Assembly (NCBI GenBank): GCA_028583405.1
Contig: CM053249.1
Coordinates: 36,426,485 to 36,490,484, forward strand
DNA length: 64,000 bases
Direction of reading: 5' to 3'
DNA from: Pogonophryne albipinna
Taxonomy: Eukaryota > Chordata > Actinopteri > Perciformes > Artedidraconidae
The notes below the pieces were generated by a model that saw only the letters and a list, made by a program, of their open reading frames with translations, was not told the DNA's origin and did no database searches. This document shows, piece by piece, positions 22,095 to 35,042 of the stretch. The translations under genes and the position numbers were made by a program. How positions within the stretch are numbered: the stretch's first letter is position 1; the number at the start of each line of letters is the position of its first letter.

Positions 22095-22839
22095 TGTTCT
22101 CTGCCACATGTTAAACTTAGTGTTTATCTGCATTTGTGCATTTGCAAAACTATTGGTTTGGTGTTCACTAGTAAATAAAGTTGTTTCAGAGGGGATCCAC
22201 AATGATCCTTTATATAAAATAATTCACTCTCATACAGAAATGTTGAGCACACCAAAGTCATGACTTTGTTCTCAAGGGTTTTGAGCCCAAATGGTTGAGA
22301 TATACTGGATTAGCATGTTAGTCCGGCTAGTAGGAATAAAGGCAGCTAAGATGAAAATGACTAAAGAAAAAATAAGTTTGCACCACTGATGGAGAGTGAA
22401 GCAGCAGTGTCCTTATTGTCCTCTGCACTTTTTATTTTACTTTCATTTGATCTTGTTCTAATTTCATTTTTAATGAATGATATATCTAAAATTTGTAAAA
22501 GTATCTTCAGAATGTGAAGCTCTTATAACCTTCTGCTTCTATGCTGCCTGTTAACCCTTTAACTGTCAAACCCTGAATCTCACTGTATACATGAGTTACA
22601 GTAGGTTTGTGTGTGTGTGTGCGCATTTGGGTCTCTGTGTGTGTGTATTTGTGTTTATTTATGGGGCCATGCTCTTTTGTTGGCTTCCCCATGGCAATTA
22701 AGTCTCCTACCTCTGGATGATGGAGGGATGGGCACAGACAAACAGGGGCAGAGAAAAAAGAGGGATAAAAGACGACAGCACGAAGAGAAGGCAGAGTGCT
22801 GAGAGAAGAAGGAAGTTTGACTGGAGGCAATACAGCAAG
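22095..22839. other. No gene recognised; short (GT)n
   Basis: Single-copy looking sequence with a degenerate GT stretch at about 22605-22650 and a purine-rich stretch at 22740-22815. Confidence 0.4.
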
Positions 22840-23340
22840 CTATAATTAATTACCACAGACAGGTACATATTAAAAACAATATTCCATCTCAGTAGAGTCT
22901 TGGAGGTCTTTGCACCAATAAAAGGAGGTATTTATCAGATGAGGCCCTGTCCAAGTAAAGCTTCATGAAAGGGGACGCTGCCTTGTGTGGTTAATTTATA
23001 TCAGAATCCCTGCATAAACTGGGAGGCAGTAAAAAGTCCCAATTAGCCATCTGCGATTGTCTGGAGGAGGTTTGATGTATGGGCTATCAATACAGCACAA
23101 ATGCAGGCAGGGCTGTAATAACAAACTGTAATCCAGGGTGCACATGGCGAATAAGCACCCATTGACTCTGTGTGTGATTTTACAGACCGTTAGGGAGAGC
23201 TATTTCAATATAGGCACAGCCACGGAAGAGCGCTGGAGACTAAGCGACAGATGACGTAGGCACAGAGTTTATCTGCTGTAAAGTTCGACATAAATGCTTG
23301 GAGCTTTTATCGTCTGCTTGTCAACGGGTTCACTGCAAAC
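22840..23340. promoter_or_regulatory. Candidate conserved noncoding block
   Basis: A repeat-free block with balanced composition and homeodomain-core words (TAATTAATTACC at 22842, GGTTAATTTATATC near 22999). It has no open frame. I infer possible regulatory DNA only from its contrast with the surrounding repeats. Confidence 0.25.
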
Positions 23341-24720
23341 TTTTTGAGGTTAAAGGGAGAACATCAAGCTATGTCTGAAGAGTGTTTATTATACAGCTCT
23401 AAAAATGATCAACCATCTCCAAAAGGTGTCTTTAATGCTTTCAGTTAACTCAGAGCATCACCTCAAGAAGAGAAAATAAAACATGTATTCAAATCCAGCA
23501 TGTCAGGTGTATGTCATGGAGAGGGAGGGACAGACAGAGAGTGGTGGGGGGTAGATCAAGACTTCTAGAAAGAAGAGAAATGACAGCACTGATGGAATGA
23601 GGGGATGTGCTGGATTGGAAGAGGATAGGAGGAGGGGAAAGGGAGGAAGAACATGTTATGACAAAAGACTTCTTTCTCTCTGTGCATTTTGTTAGCTGTT
23701 AATCAACTTGTTAAAAAATATCAACCAAGTAAAAACAGTAGTGTTTAACTCAAGAGTATACATGATTAACCTTAAGGTTCATTGCAATCAACAAAATTAC
23801 CTCAAGTGAACCTCCAGCCTGCTTTTCTAATCTAACCTCAACCGTTTCTAACCTCTGTCCTAAACTCCACAGCACTGGTATACTCATCTGAAAGTAGGAG
23901 TTAGGATGCCTAGTACAGTATCTTTATAAAGACACATGTTCATAATGGAAAGTGGACAAAAACAGTTGTAGTGTGTAACTGTGGTGATATTCTAATGGTT
24001 TGTCAATGAATCCCACAAAAGGACTTAACCTGTTAAGCCCGAGAGACCCCGGTACCGGGGCACTCCCGCAACATCTTGCAGGAAACAGTGTCTGAGGGCA
24101 TGTTCATTTAACAAACTATGAATGTTTTATAACCATGTAATGGGAAGAAACTCATCTAACTGATCATTTTCATTTTTTTTTCAAAAAAAACCCCACAATG
24201 CTAACGCTGAGCCTCTGAATTAGCAACGAGCGAAAAATGCTAACAGATTACTGCACCGAAACTCACTCATAAAACCTTATTATTTATCCATTCTGCACAT
24301 CCAACCCATCGATCTGATCGTGAGATGACACAGAATCGATGGGTAAAGACATTATCACTCAATGATACGAACTCGCGACTTTATAAACAAAAACAGACAT
24401 CAAAACATGTGGCGCTAGGTAGCTAAAAACGCTAACATGGCTTACCTGTGTCGTTGTCTGGTCAAAAGTGGTCTTCAATGGCATTAAAACGATAAAAACA
24501 TTGCTGAAGTTAATCCAATGTGTCTGTGTCCCTTTGAAATGATTTCTGATAATCCATAAGCAATAAACCTGCTTTCCCGTTTCCAGATGTCAGAGCGAGA
24601 GATACATACATCAGCTACATCAGCTTCACTTCTCAGCAGGAGGTCACTGCTTAAAAACTGTTGCACTGAGTGACACATCCCTTTAACAGCATGAACACAC
24701 TGCCCCTTATTTCCTTTTCT

Positions 24721-24751
<31 letters not shown>

Positions 24752-24929
24752 TGTCACGCTGCCAAATATACTCACTGGAGCACAAAATGACGATTATTAC
24801 GATGGTGAAAATAGTCCCCAAGCAGAGAGTAGGACAGGAAAGTGTACTATCTCAATGTTAACAAACTGATATCATCATTCAAATCATGAATCATCAAATA
24901 ATATGTTCATACTAGTGACAAACAGCAAC
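23341..24929. other. No gene recognised; purine tract and short (CA)n
   Basis: A GA-rich tract lies at 23517-23660. A repeat-like segment starts near 24026 (CTGTTAAGCCCGAGAGACCC), and (CA)n occurs at 24725-24750. There is no coding signal. Confidence 0.4.
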
Positions 24930-25499
24930 CCTTTAGGCCTTCTTGTTTGCTGTCAGAGCTCCTGGACTTTGGAACAATCTGAGGGGATCAGGGCTGCAGC
25001 ATCTCTCTGCTCTTTTAAGTCACTTAAAGGTCTCCTATTATCATATTTTTAGGCATATATTATGATGTATATATATATATAAAAAACATGTCTCTGAAGT
25101 GTTTTGCTCAAAATACCAAACAGACCACCCATTGTAGCATGCCTCATACCCCTCTATTTCAGCCCTGTTACTAAAGTGCTGATTCTGGGTCTGGCCCTTT
25201 AAATGTAACCGAGCTGCCACGCCCCTTTGGAGCTGCTGCTGGCCACGCCCCTCTGGAGTGCATGCAAGCAGTGATCTCTGTGAAGAGAAGGCTGTCTACC
25301 AGCAGAAACTCAGCTAAACGCTGCCATGATTAAACGCCATATTATGTTCCAAACCACATCAAGGATTATTTCTGAAACAGTGTGGAGCTCAAACGCTTTC
25401 TCTCTTGGGGGTTTACCACTCGGACAGTACCTTTTATATCCTGCTTCTTTACACATACTCTCTCCAGTACAGCGTTAGCTCTGAGTGTTAGCGATGCTT

Positions 25500-25858
25500 G
25501 CTAATAAAATAAAAAATAAATATTGGGAGGGATGAAACCCTCTTTAATGGTCACACATGCAGAGCACACAGCACACACAGTGAAATGTGTTCTCTGCTTT
25601 TAACCCATCCTAGTACCAGGAGTCTAGTACTAGGAGCAGTGAGCAGCTATTGTACAGCGCCCGGGGAGCATGGGAGTGGGGGGGAAGGGGGTTGTCCGGT
25701 GCCTTGCTCAAGGGCACCACGGCAGGGCAGGAGGTGAACTGGGACCTCTCCAAGTAGCAGTCCACACTCCATTTTGAGGTCTAGTCGGGGACTCTGAACC
25801 GGCGACCCTACGGCTCACAGTCCAAGCCCCTACTGACTGAGCCACTGCCGGAATGTAA
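25500..25858 (-). mobile_element. tRNA-derived SINE
   Basis: On the minus strand the head reads TGGCTCAGTCAGTAGGGGCT (A box) and GGTCGCCGGTTCAGAGTCC (B box with one extra base). It is followed by the body GCACCGGACAACCCCC and a TTAAAAGCAGAGAACACATT region, ending in an AT-rich tail near 25500. It does not fold as an intact tRNA gene and is followed by typical SINE body sequence. Confidence 0.75.
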
Positions 25859-25870
25859 ACGCAGACCATA

Positions 25871-26575
25871 TGTTACGTCCCGGCTCGTGGAAAGTAACAT
25901 TTAACCAGTTGTATTTGGTAAATAGGAAGGAGTTTTAATAAAGTGAATACAATTAAAGTTGGCAACAACAGCCACAATCAAAACAAAAGCCACAAAGGCA
26001 GCAGTTTAAACACACACCAAATGGAACTGAGGAAGACTCTTTAAGTAAAAGTTGTATTACATGTTACACAAACCAAACAAAAAAACAAAAAAACAAACAA
26101 AAGAACCCTCACCTCTAGGGTGGAAGATAGATGGGGCTAACAAAAAATAGACTGTTGTAAAACACAGCCTGGGAACAAATTAACCACAGTTAATATTGTT
26201 CCTCAGTATAAACCGAGTTTACACAATTAAACACACTTTAGGACAACTTGTTAACCACCGTTAACAACACTAACATAGAATGTTTCAGAGAGGATATTGA
26301 GAGACGTCTGACACAGATTCAGACCTCTCTCGACTAACACGGTGCACACGGTCTTAATAGCTGTCGCCGGAAAGAGTGCGTGGGGATTGGAGAGTCGGGC
26401 CTGGCGTGCTCCAATCCAGACCTTCGGATCTTCGGTCATGCCGACCGGGGGAGGGACAGGAAGCCGGCATCTAATGACGTCTGGGCAACGGCACAGCTCA
26501 TATACATATCACACACACACAGCTGCAAACAATCACAGACAGGTTATGGGCAGAGAGGAAGCAGCAGCCGTAACA
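25871..26575. mobile_element. Probable solo LTR (TGTTACG...CGTAACA)
   Basis: This 705-bp unit begins TGTTACGTCCC and ends GCAGCCGTAACA, giving TG...CA ends with a matching inverted TGTTACG. Flanking 5-mers are CCATA (25866-25870) and CCGTA (26576-26580), four of five identical. No internal retroelement sequence is present. Orientation is uncertain. Confidence 0.65.
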
Positions 26576-26644
26576 CCGTATTACTTCCAAAACACGTTGC
26601 GCATTGTTTCTGATACAGCAACGTTTCTGATAGGGGACGATAGG

Positions 26645-26909
26645 TTGTCTCAGCTCCCACCCTCTGGAATGCTCTCCCCTCTGCTATCAGGAATGCCGAC
26701 TCTCTGGACACCTTCAAAAAACAACTCAAACACCATCTGTTCACCCGGGCCTTTGGCCTCAGCTAAAATGCAGTACCCAGCAACCTGTTATTTTTTTTCT
26801 AACCTGTGTATCCTTGTGACTATTATTATTTTGTTGTTTTGTTTCCCATTGTAAAGTGTCCTTGGGTCTCTTGAAAGGCGCTATAAAAATGAAAATTATT
26901 ATTATTAGG
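26645..26909 (+). pseudogene. LINE C-terminal fragment with (ATT)n tail
   Basis: The frame reads VSAPTLWNALPSAIRNADSL then DTFKKQLKHHLFTRAFGLS and stops at TAA (about 26766). A 3' UTR follows with CTTGAAAGGCGCTATAAAAA and an ATTATTATTATT tail. The APTLWNALP and LDTFKKQLKHHLF motifs are the conserved C-terminus of L2/CR1-like LINEs. Everything upstream is missing (5' truncation). Confidence 0.85.
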
Positions 26910-27308
26910 AGTTCAACGTAAAGCCAGCCCACATGTTAGTAATGTCATCATGACGCAGCAAATCTGGATCAGCTCTGTTGTTCCCCCGTTTTTAGAGATG
27001 TGGGTAAGGAGGAAAAGAGAGAGGGTTGTATTTTCTGACACTTTATGAGGCTCCTTACACACCGGGGACACATATTTATATATAAAAGACATAAAAAAGT
27101 GCCTTTTGCATAATAGGGGACCTTTAACTCTACTTTTATTCTTATTTTATTTTTCATTTATTCTCATTCTATGTATTTATGTTTTATTATCTGCTATGTT
27201 GTTGACTTTGTTTTTTTTTCACTTGCTGTCCGTTTATTTGTATGTGAAAGCGCTTTGTAAACTATGTTTTACAAGGTGCTATATAAATAAAGTGTATTAT
27301 TATTATTT

Positions 27309-27640
27309 AGGGCCAACAATGAGGATATGGCAGGGAAGAAATGGTTTGAACCAGGTAGAGATGGAAGAGGAGGACGGCAAGAGGAAAGCAGTTGGGGAGA
27401 GATAAAAGAGTATTACAGGTACACTGGAGAGGGAGGAGTGAAGCAAAGAGAAGAATTGGTTTAAAGTATGGAGTTTTGTTCGCATTTCTCCAGGGCCAAA
27501 TGAAGGGTGGAGAGATTGAGAAAAGAAGCGTGAGAATAAAGGGGAGGGAGCAGCGTTCCAGAGGGAGTCAGCGGGGGAAACAAAGGGGCCAGAAAACACC
27601 ATCACTCGACCCACAGACACAACACACACACAATCACACA
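27309..27640. other. Noncoding, purine-rich
   Basis: GA-rich sequence with no gene; the plus-strand frame across it is low complexity. Confidence 0.4.
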
Positions 27641-27642
27641 TA

Positions 27643-27858
<216 letters not shown>

Positions 27859-27917
27859 TCACCCCCCCCCCACCCACTGGTACACATACTGAGTCCCAGG
27901 TTAATTTGGTGGCAGCT

Positions 27918-27922
27918 CATCC

Positions 27923-27966
<44 letters not shown>
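27918..27966. repeat. (ATC)n microsatellite
   Basis: About 16 uninterrupted ATC units. Confidence 0.97.
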
Positions 27967-27967
<1 letters not shown>

Positions 27968-29279
27968 CACAGATGGCCATGGGAGAACTTAATTCTTCCT
28001 CTATTGACTCAGTTTGCATCGCCAGTCCCTGCCGTAATGACTGATCCATCACCAAACCTCCTGCAGGCTGAGAGAGAGAGGTTCACTCTGCAGAGAGAGA
28101 GAGACAGAGGGGAGGGGGGGAGGTCCTGACTGATGCGTTTCAATGTACCTGCATCAGTTTAGGCTAGTTGTATGTGTTCCACGCCATATTTGCATATATT
28201 TATATTATATTTTTGTACTTATATTTTGAAATCTGAAGTAAGGACAATACTCAAAGCAACATTTCAAAGAGGTGCAGCTAAAGAAAGGAAAAACTATGTT
28301 TATACATGTAAGTTTCAAATTGTTTTCCTAATAACCATCACTTGAGTTTATTAACTAAATCCACTCAAGTGATCTAATGGTAAGGTGAGCAAGTTTAGAC
28401 TTCAATTACATCCTGACTCTTGAAATGAGTTTATCATTTTAACACAAGGTTGATTTACCACTTTTTTGAGGAGCTTTCAGCAGAAGAACTCGATATCAGT
28501 GCTCTACTTGAGAACCTGAAGAAAATTGTAAAAGCCGTGACACAAAAAGCTGACGTCAGAGCCATCAGTGAGTGTCCGTCGACCAATCACTGTCCGCCCT
28601 TTCGCTCCTGCCTACTCAGCATGTCCTATCCCCATCCTTACATGTTGTAGTATTAGTTTAAGTAATTATTTACTAATTATTAATAATTTATACGTTTTAG
28701 GCACAAGTTCATATTTGACTTGTGTTTATGTGCAGACAGTCACAATATGCATTTACGTGGCACTAGTTCCCCAGATAGAAATTGGCCTTTAATTTCATTA
28801 TTACAGATTTGTGCATGTAAACATTGTATCCTGGTTTTAGAAATCTGGATAACCCCTTTTCCTACTTTAGAGAAACCTTAATACATAAGTCCCATTTGGG
28901 GAAGATTCATTGTTGCTGATTTAGTATTCAATTGAAGAGTTGTCTGCATTTTTTTCCTATTGGGTATTATTAATTATTATTTGGTTATATTAAATGTCAT
29001 CAGGGAACCAGTAGAGCCGCCCTCAAAGACCCCTGGACTCATTGAAGAACCCTTTGAGGGGCACATGTTGAGCAGCAGGAAGCAGAGGAGGTGACCTGCT
29101 GCCAGAGAAGCCTGCTCTCTGCTTAACTCTGCGAACTCCGACAAGTCCGGACTGCTCCAGCCAATTCCTCCAACATAACGCTCTCTAACAGCTGGCCATA
29201 TCCACTTTTCCTTGCAGACTTCCCGAGTTCACCCCTACCTTCTTCCTCTATTCACTTCTTTTCTCCCCCTTTTTCTTAA
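27967..29279. other. No gene recognised
   Basis: It includes a short GA-rich stretch at 28070-28120. A small plus-strand frame at 28450-28650 has no recognisable similarity. Confidence 0.4.
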
Positions 29280-29870
29280 AGATGTGTAGAAGATGAAAGG
29301 CTGCGGCCCTCGCCCTCGCCTTATCACTGTCTTTAGAGCTTGTGAAAGCTTGGCAGCACCTTAGCTTTTTAGAGAGAGAGGAGAAAGAAAGAGAGAAGAG
29401 AAATAGCGTTGGGGATTATAGTTCTGAGGACAAACCTGACTATTCACACTTGGCATTAGCAAGACAGCCCGGGTACAAGAAGGATATTTTTTATTCCCTT
29501 CAATTTAACTTTAATTACTCAAATCTCGGCGAGGGCACACAAGAAAAGCCCAGGCATTTGTGTCTGGGAGATTAGCAGACTGCCCTGCCAAGTCCTCGCC
29601 GGCGCTGCATCGTTAGATAGAATTCAAATTCAAATCCAGGCTAAAGACAGTGCAGCTGTCACCCCCCTGGCCTGAAAACCCCCTGGATCAGGAACGAGCT
29701 GTCCTCCCTCCTCCCTGCTTTCCCCAAGAGAAACATAATCCTTCCTCCCTCTCTTCCCATCTCTTGCCCCCTCTCTGATGACTGTGACAGCTAAAATAAA
29801 GCCATTAAAGCCTCCCTTAAATAATTAGTAATTAAAAATAAAAAAGTGGCTTGTTTTGTATTTCTTTGGC
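29280..29870. promoter_or_regulatory. Candidate conserved noncoding block
   Basis: A repeat-poor block containing TGACAGCTAAAATAAAGCC (TALE-type TGACAG core) followed by an AT-rich homeodomain-type run TTAAATAATTAGTAATTAAA at 29817-29836. This is inference from composition and motif clustering only. Confidence 0.3.
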
Positions 29871-30770
29871 ATCTTTTCAAGGGGCGGGAACTCCCCAGAT
29901 CTTTTTTGAAGTGTAGGATTTCTGCATGGACATATCGGTTGTACAAACACTTCCATGCTCTTCCCAGCTCTCAGGGAAACTTGCTGGGCTTTCCTTTACT
30001 TCGTTAGTTTGATGACATGCGTACATTCTGCTTCTTGGTGGCAAATGACACCGTGTTCATTGGAGGCTGTTTAATCTTGTCAGCGAAGGACTCAACGGGA
30101 GAGTGTCTCACACGACGTTCAAATCCCCACTAGTTGTTCGTCTTTCACCCGCAATTGACTTTGCGAACACCTGCAATGTCTTCGATAAGTAGCTCGTCTT
30201 ATCTCCTTTGGGAGAGCAGACCCCATTATCACGGGTTCGGGGGCAGATACCCCCGTCGTGCCGCGGGCTCCAAATGATAATCCATGCTGCCACACCGCTG
30301 AAATCCTGGTAAAGTGATCCTAAATTGACAAAACCCTGGGATCCTCTGGACTAGGTTAAGCCTCATCTTTTAGCGCGCAGTAGCTCGGGATAAGGGTTCG
30401 TCAGCCTTGTGCCACTCCGAGAACGCCATCACTAACGCCGTCCTTTTGGTTATCTTCGTCTTTAATCCTTGCAGACACAGCAATGTAAGAAGGGGCAAAG
30501 AGTTCATCATCACTTTCGATTTAAAGTCTTTAGGTAATTTCTTCATAAAGTCTTGTGGTTTGGTCTGCAAAAACACTGCATCCAGCCATAATATAAGAGC
30601 AAACAGCATTAAGCTACTGCTGCAACTGGTTATTCCACTGGAGTCCATGAGCCAGTAATTGATTGGCGTGATGGAATTAAGGGGAGACGTTCCGTGCTGA
30701 AGGGGGACCTGGCACGGCCTATACATTAAATATCTGGCACGGCCCAGACAGGCAGGCATCTGATTATGAT
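29871..30770. promoter_or_regulatory. Candidate conserved noncoding block
   Basis: Repeat-free sequence of balanced GC content with no credible exon. It contains CCGCGGGCTCCAAATGATAA and neighbouring GC-rich words without low-complexity stretches. It stands out from the AT-rich flanks. Function is not known. Confidence 0.25.
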
Positions 30771-33700
30771 TTCAAAGCACTCGGACCTGGACTTGATTAA
30801 AAACAATGTAGCCCAGCAAGGCCCCCATTGGCATCCACAGAGATGCCAGTAAGGGGAGCCACAGTGAGGAACGGCAGCCCTGGATGATGTCATAGCAGCC
30901 TATCACAGGTCCATTTCTCCAAACATATAGCTTACACATAATGGATACAACATTAATACTCATATGGACATTAAGTGTCAGCTTTTACCACCCTGTTAAC
31001 TATGTTTTGTGTTCTATCATTTCCAATTGTTCCCATCTTTTATCAAAGATATGAACTTTGTTTCTGATTCTAATGGTGATTTTCTCCATTCCATTAATTT
31101 CATTGACTTCTTCCATTGTGAGTTAATTAAGTTAATAAAATATTTTAAACAATTATTTGTAATTTCTTTGTTTAATAATTGCTATTCATATCATGGGTAG
31201 GAATTCTGTTTTTGTATTCCCTCTGGTGTTTTCCCAAGTAATAAAGTTAGTGGTTTATGTTTAGACAAATGACAAAAATGTTTTACATTTCTCTTATAGC
31301 TGTTTCTCAGAACCCGCACAAAACATTACAAGACCAACATATATGACTATGGTTTGCGTTCTGTTCATCGCATTCTCACTAGCATTTTGAAGTGAGATTT
31401 TTTTATATTGACTTTGAATTTGGGGCATCTTTTACAGGTTTAAAATTATAGGATAATTTAAGTGCACTTATTTCTACCAGCCAATCAAATATTTAAGGTA
31501 AAGGTGGGCTAGGAATGTTTACCTGTCTCGCAGTGACACCCTCTTCTGCAAAATCTCTTATGAAATGATGGCAAATTAAACTGGAAAACAGAAGGAGGAA
31601 AAGGCAAAAAGTCTAAACCTCATTGAGGAATTTACTTGCTGTCTTCCTTACTAAGTTCTAACAAGATGCAAGAGCCAAGTTAATAACCCCTCTCCCCCTC
31701 CCTTGCATCCTTCCCTTCCTCTTTCCCATCATCCCTCCTCACACCCCTACCTCATCATCATCTCATCCTATCTCCCAGTTGGCTTCGGCCTAAGGGTGGG
31801 GATAGCGATTAATATCTGCCTAACTTGTTACCTAATTCATTATGGAATAGCAGTTAATTTGATTTGATATTATTTTAATACAATTCTGTAATATATTAGA
31901 TTGTTTCAGGCTATCAGAATCATTTTCCAATTATTACAGTTACTCAAGCAAGTCCAGCTTTTCCTTCCTTTGTGGCGAGTGACAGTTGGTCTGACTGTGA
32001 ATACATTAGTGGCTACAGCTCCATCCTGCCCATTAAAGGCAGACTAAAATATATGTGAGTACATTATTACAACCATAATGTTATTAGTGAGTGACATAGA
32101 TTCACACTGCCCAAATTGAGTGGAGTGGGACTGGTTCGGCAATGTGTCTTAAATGTGTCTGTTTGAGAGCTTGTAAGGAAAGATGAGTATAATACATTTG
32201 TTTCTGAGCTAACGGCCGCATACAAATGTTTCTGCTCTCTGTTAATTAGTAACACGCTTCAACAACCCTGGCCTTTCCAAGGCATCAAGGCACAGTGGGC
32301 TTTGGCTCAGACAGATCTAAGCAACCCTCCCCCACCCCACCGTACACACATGCATACCTCACTGCCTCCTGCCAGCCTTTGAAAGCTGTCGTACAACAGA
32401 GAGATACGGACTCATTGTCACATTTTAAACACCAGTCCCACAGCTACAAGGAAGGTGTTTTAAAGGGGAACATCCCCTTATAAATCAGTGTTATGGTTTT
32501 TGTTCCTCACCTGTTCCTCAGGAGCCAAACTGTGGCGTGACTTGAACCTGTAGACACACACGGCTGAGGCCCAGGAGTGGTCGTCCACCATTCAGATTGT
32601 CAGTGGTTCCATCACCATTGATTTCCTGTAGTCACCCTAAGTTGCTCCTGATATCATGTTACTAAGTGTGTTTCAATGGGTTGATGTTGACCTGTTTAAG
32701 TGTGCATTTAGGGGTCGAAAAAGCAGGAAAAGGGCGATAAAATGTAGTCCATTTACTGTTTATCTTTCCTACATATGACTCTTCATTGACAAAAAAATCT
32801 CCTCAATTATTTGGTTGCCTCAATGTATGCAAACCACTCTGCTTTGAAAGTTTGCTTTATCTCTCTGTGCCATGACAATGGAGTTCACTTTTTTAACGCC
32901 CTACTTTTTATCTCTTATTGCATTCGCATAACCGCCCCCTTCTTCTTTCTCCCTGCAGTCACAGCGTTATCATGATTTATAGAAGAGTCCATTTTGTTTT
33001 CAGTTCCAAGACGCTCAAATCAAAGTACGTTTGCAGTACTTTATCTTGGTTTATTGGAAGCCACTGCATACTCCCCTCCTGGTCAGCTAAATGTATTTAA
33101 GTGTATATTTAGATAAAAAAATCCTCTGAGGGACAGATTTCATTGTTTTCTGTGTCAGTGATAAATCTCTCTTTTTTTATTTCCTCTGAACAAGTAAGAA
33201 AACAAGGAAGCCACTTACAGTAAGAGAAAGTACTCTACCTTGCTTTCAAAGTATAACATCTGCAGCACATTCAGCATTGTGGTTTGACATTTAATTAACA
33301 TGTTAAAAAATATTTTGGTAATTATTTCAAGTTTTCCCCGGGGTATTTGCCCACAAGCCTGGAATGTTCCCATCAATTATCGACGCTCCCTCTCCTCCAC
33401 TGTGAGGACACAGGGAGAAACACTGCAAAACTTGTCCTGCCACTGTAAAACACAACGTTCAAGGGGTATACATGCAAACTTTAAGCAAGGTGACGACAAG
33501 GCATGCTTATGTTGACTTTGCTTCCATAATAACACACAAGGTCTGCTTTTCCTCACTTGTTCACACCTATCTCATTAAAATACATTCTCCTCAATGTTCA
33601 TAGCAGTCAGAGGAAAAGGAGAAAATACCAAATACACAGAAAACATGTAAAACCACCTTTTTTCTAAATCAAGTAACAATACTGTACCTTGCTGTCTGTC

Positions 33701-34440
33701 TGGCAGACAAGAAAGCCTTTAAGATGCACCCTGCTGTTTTTTAAGAGAAAGCATTTGTACAGGCGGATGTCCTTTTATGATTTATGCTGCGAGAACACAG
33801 TATAATAGAACAATGGCCAGAGTCCTTCCATAGAACAAAGAGGGCGGCAGGAGAGCTGCTGAATCGTGAGATGCTGTCACTTATTGCAGGTAATATGAAT
33901 GGAGAGAGGCCAAATTAGATTTTCAGGTTACAATACATTTGGGAAGTGTTTGTTGGTCGTCACTGTAAAATAAACAAACCTTGATTAAAGGTAGAGTTTT
34001 CAGAGAAAATGTGTTGATATTACAACTCAACACCAAAATAACAAAGACAACAAAAGATGTACTGTCCAAATGATCTCAATGCCTTCCTCTATGCATCCAT
34101 GGGCTTTCCCCTGTCCAGACAAGCCCAAATGCCCCCTGTTATTGACTGGCGCAAATAGTGTTAATTAATATATGTATTTATTTGAACAAGGACCATGCAT
34201 ACAAATACATTAATCTCAGAAAAGAGAAGAGATGATTTATGCCCGATTTTATAGCTAATTTCCATCTGCAGTCCTTGTGACTCTATGAACACTGGATTTT
34301 CTTTCTGCACCCACAGAGCAGACAGCTAGCAGATGGTGAGGAGATATTTTTTCAGATTATAATCACTGACTGTACCTTTTAATGTCAATAAACGCCTCAC
34401 ATACAAAGGAAAGTGTCCTGTCTGAAATATTACCATCCAT
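30771..34440. other. No gene recognised; single-copy looking
   Basis: AT-rich intergenic sequence with scattered short frames that lack similarity or coding character. A pyrimidine-rich stretch lies at 31688-31775. I see no transposon termini. Confidence 0.4.
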
Positions 34441-34762
34441 TTGTTTAACCAGGCAGTGCGGGTGGGAAACATCACATCCTCCACCCTAATCCTCAACACC
34501 GGAGCCCCTCAGGGCTGCATGCTCAGCCCTCTCCTCTACTCCCTGTTCACACACGACTGCGTGGCCATACATAGCTCCAACACCATCGTGAAGTTTGCTG
34601 ACGACATGACCGCCATCGGCCAGATCACCGACGGCGACGAGACGGCGTACAGAGAGGAGGTCTTGGTGTCAGGATAACAACCTCCATCTCAACGTCAGCA
34701 AAACCAAGGAGCTGATTGTGGATAACAGGAAGCAGCAGAGAGAGGGACACGCCCCCAAGGTT
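34441..34762 (+). pseudogene. LINE reverse transcriptase fragment (second family)
   Basis: The frame reads LNTGAPQGCMLSPLLYSLFT (RT motif 4) and IVKFADDMTAIGQI (catalytic FADD). After about 34655 it shifts by one base into DNNLHLNVSKTKELIVDNRK. The fragment lacks the fingers region upstream and the thumb downstream. The last recognisable residues are REGHAPK, after which unrelated sequence begins. It resembles the LINE family whose C-terminus lies at 44916-45240, but about 100 residues separate the two parts in such proteins. Confidence 0.85.
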
Positions 34763-35042
34763 CAAGGTTCTTTATGTTGTCATACGAACATAGCTACAGT
34801 GTAGTTATGCCGATGAAAATATGGCTTCTCCAACAGTGCAACACAATAACAGAGATAAACAGAAAAATATAGTGCAAGTAAATAGTAAATAGTAAATACA
34901 AAAACAAAAATGGTTTAAAAAAGTGAAATAGTGCAATAAGAGTCTATATGCAAGTTATTGGAGTATGATATATTAGGTAAATAGATAAATCATTTCTAAG
35001 TAGCAGCCAGTTGAATATTATGGATGTTGTTTCAACAGTTTA
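34763..35042. repeat. LINE-tail-like dispersed repeat, reverse orientation
   Basis: TTCAAGGTTCTTTATGTTGT followed by CAGTGTAGTTATGCCGAT resembles the reversed 3' ends of fish LINEs. A related piece is at about 40235-40330 (TTCAAGATTTTCTAGGTTTA with GGTGTAGTTATGCAAT). Confidence 0.5.

Larger units (their letters stand above)
25028..27123. mobile_element. TTAA-flanked DNA transposon carrying three nested insertions
   Basis: The termini are AGGTCTCCTATTAT (left) and ATAATAGGGGACCT (right), inverted with one mismatch, flanked by TTAA at 25024-25027 and 27124-27127. That duplication fits piggyBac-like elements. The 2.1-kb length is mostly nested material: a SINE, a solo LTR and a LINE tail. No transposase is visible, so this is a non-autonomous copy. 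Confidence 0.88.
24930..27308 (+). pseudogene. LINE C-terminus and tail, split by a TTAA element
   Basis: The upstream piece (24930-25027) reads LFAVRAPGLWNNLRGSGLQH then LSALLSHLK, the C-terminal APxLWNxL...LK motif of L2/CR1-like LINEs. At TTAA (25024-25027) a DNA transposon intervenes. The LINE resumes at 27124-27127 (second TTAA) with a T-rich 3' end, TGAAAGCGCTTTGTAAACTA, then GCTATATAAATAAAGTG and an (ATT)n tail ending near 27308. This is a 5'-truncated, inactive copy. Confidence 0.8.

Noticed and set aside
25780..25858. tRNA gene
   Set aside because: The A- and B-box-like sequences belong to a SINE head; the B box has an extra base and SINE body sequence follows.
28450..28650. Small plus-strand frame (LSAEELDISALLENLKKIVK) as a possible exon
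   Set aside because: It looks slightly protein-like, but has no splice context or recognisable family; too weak to call.
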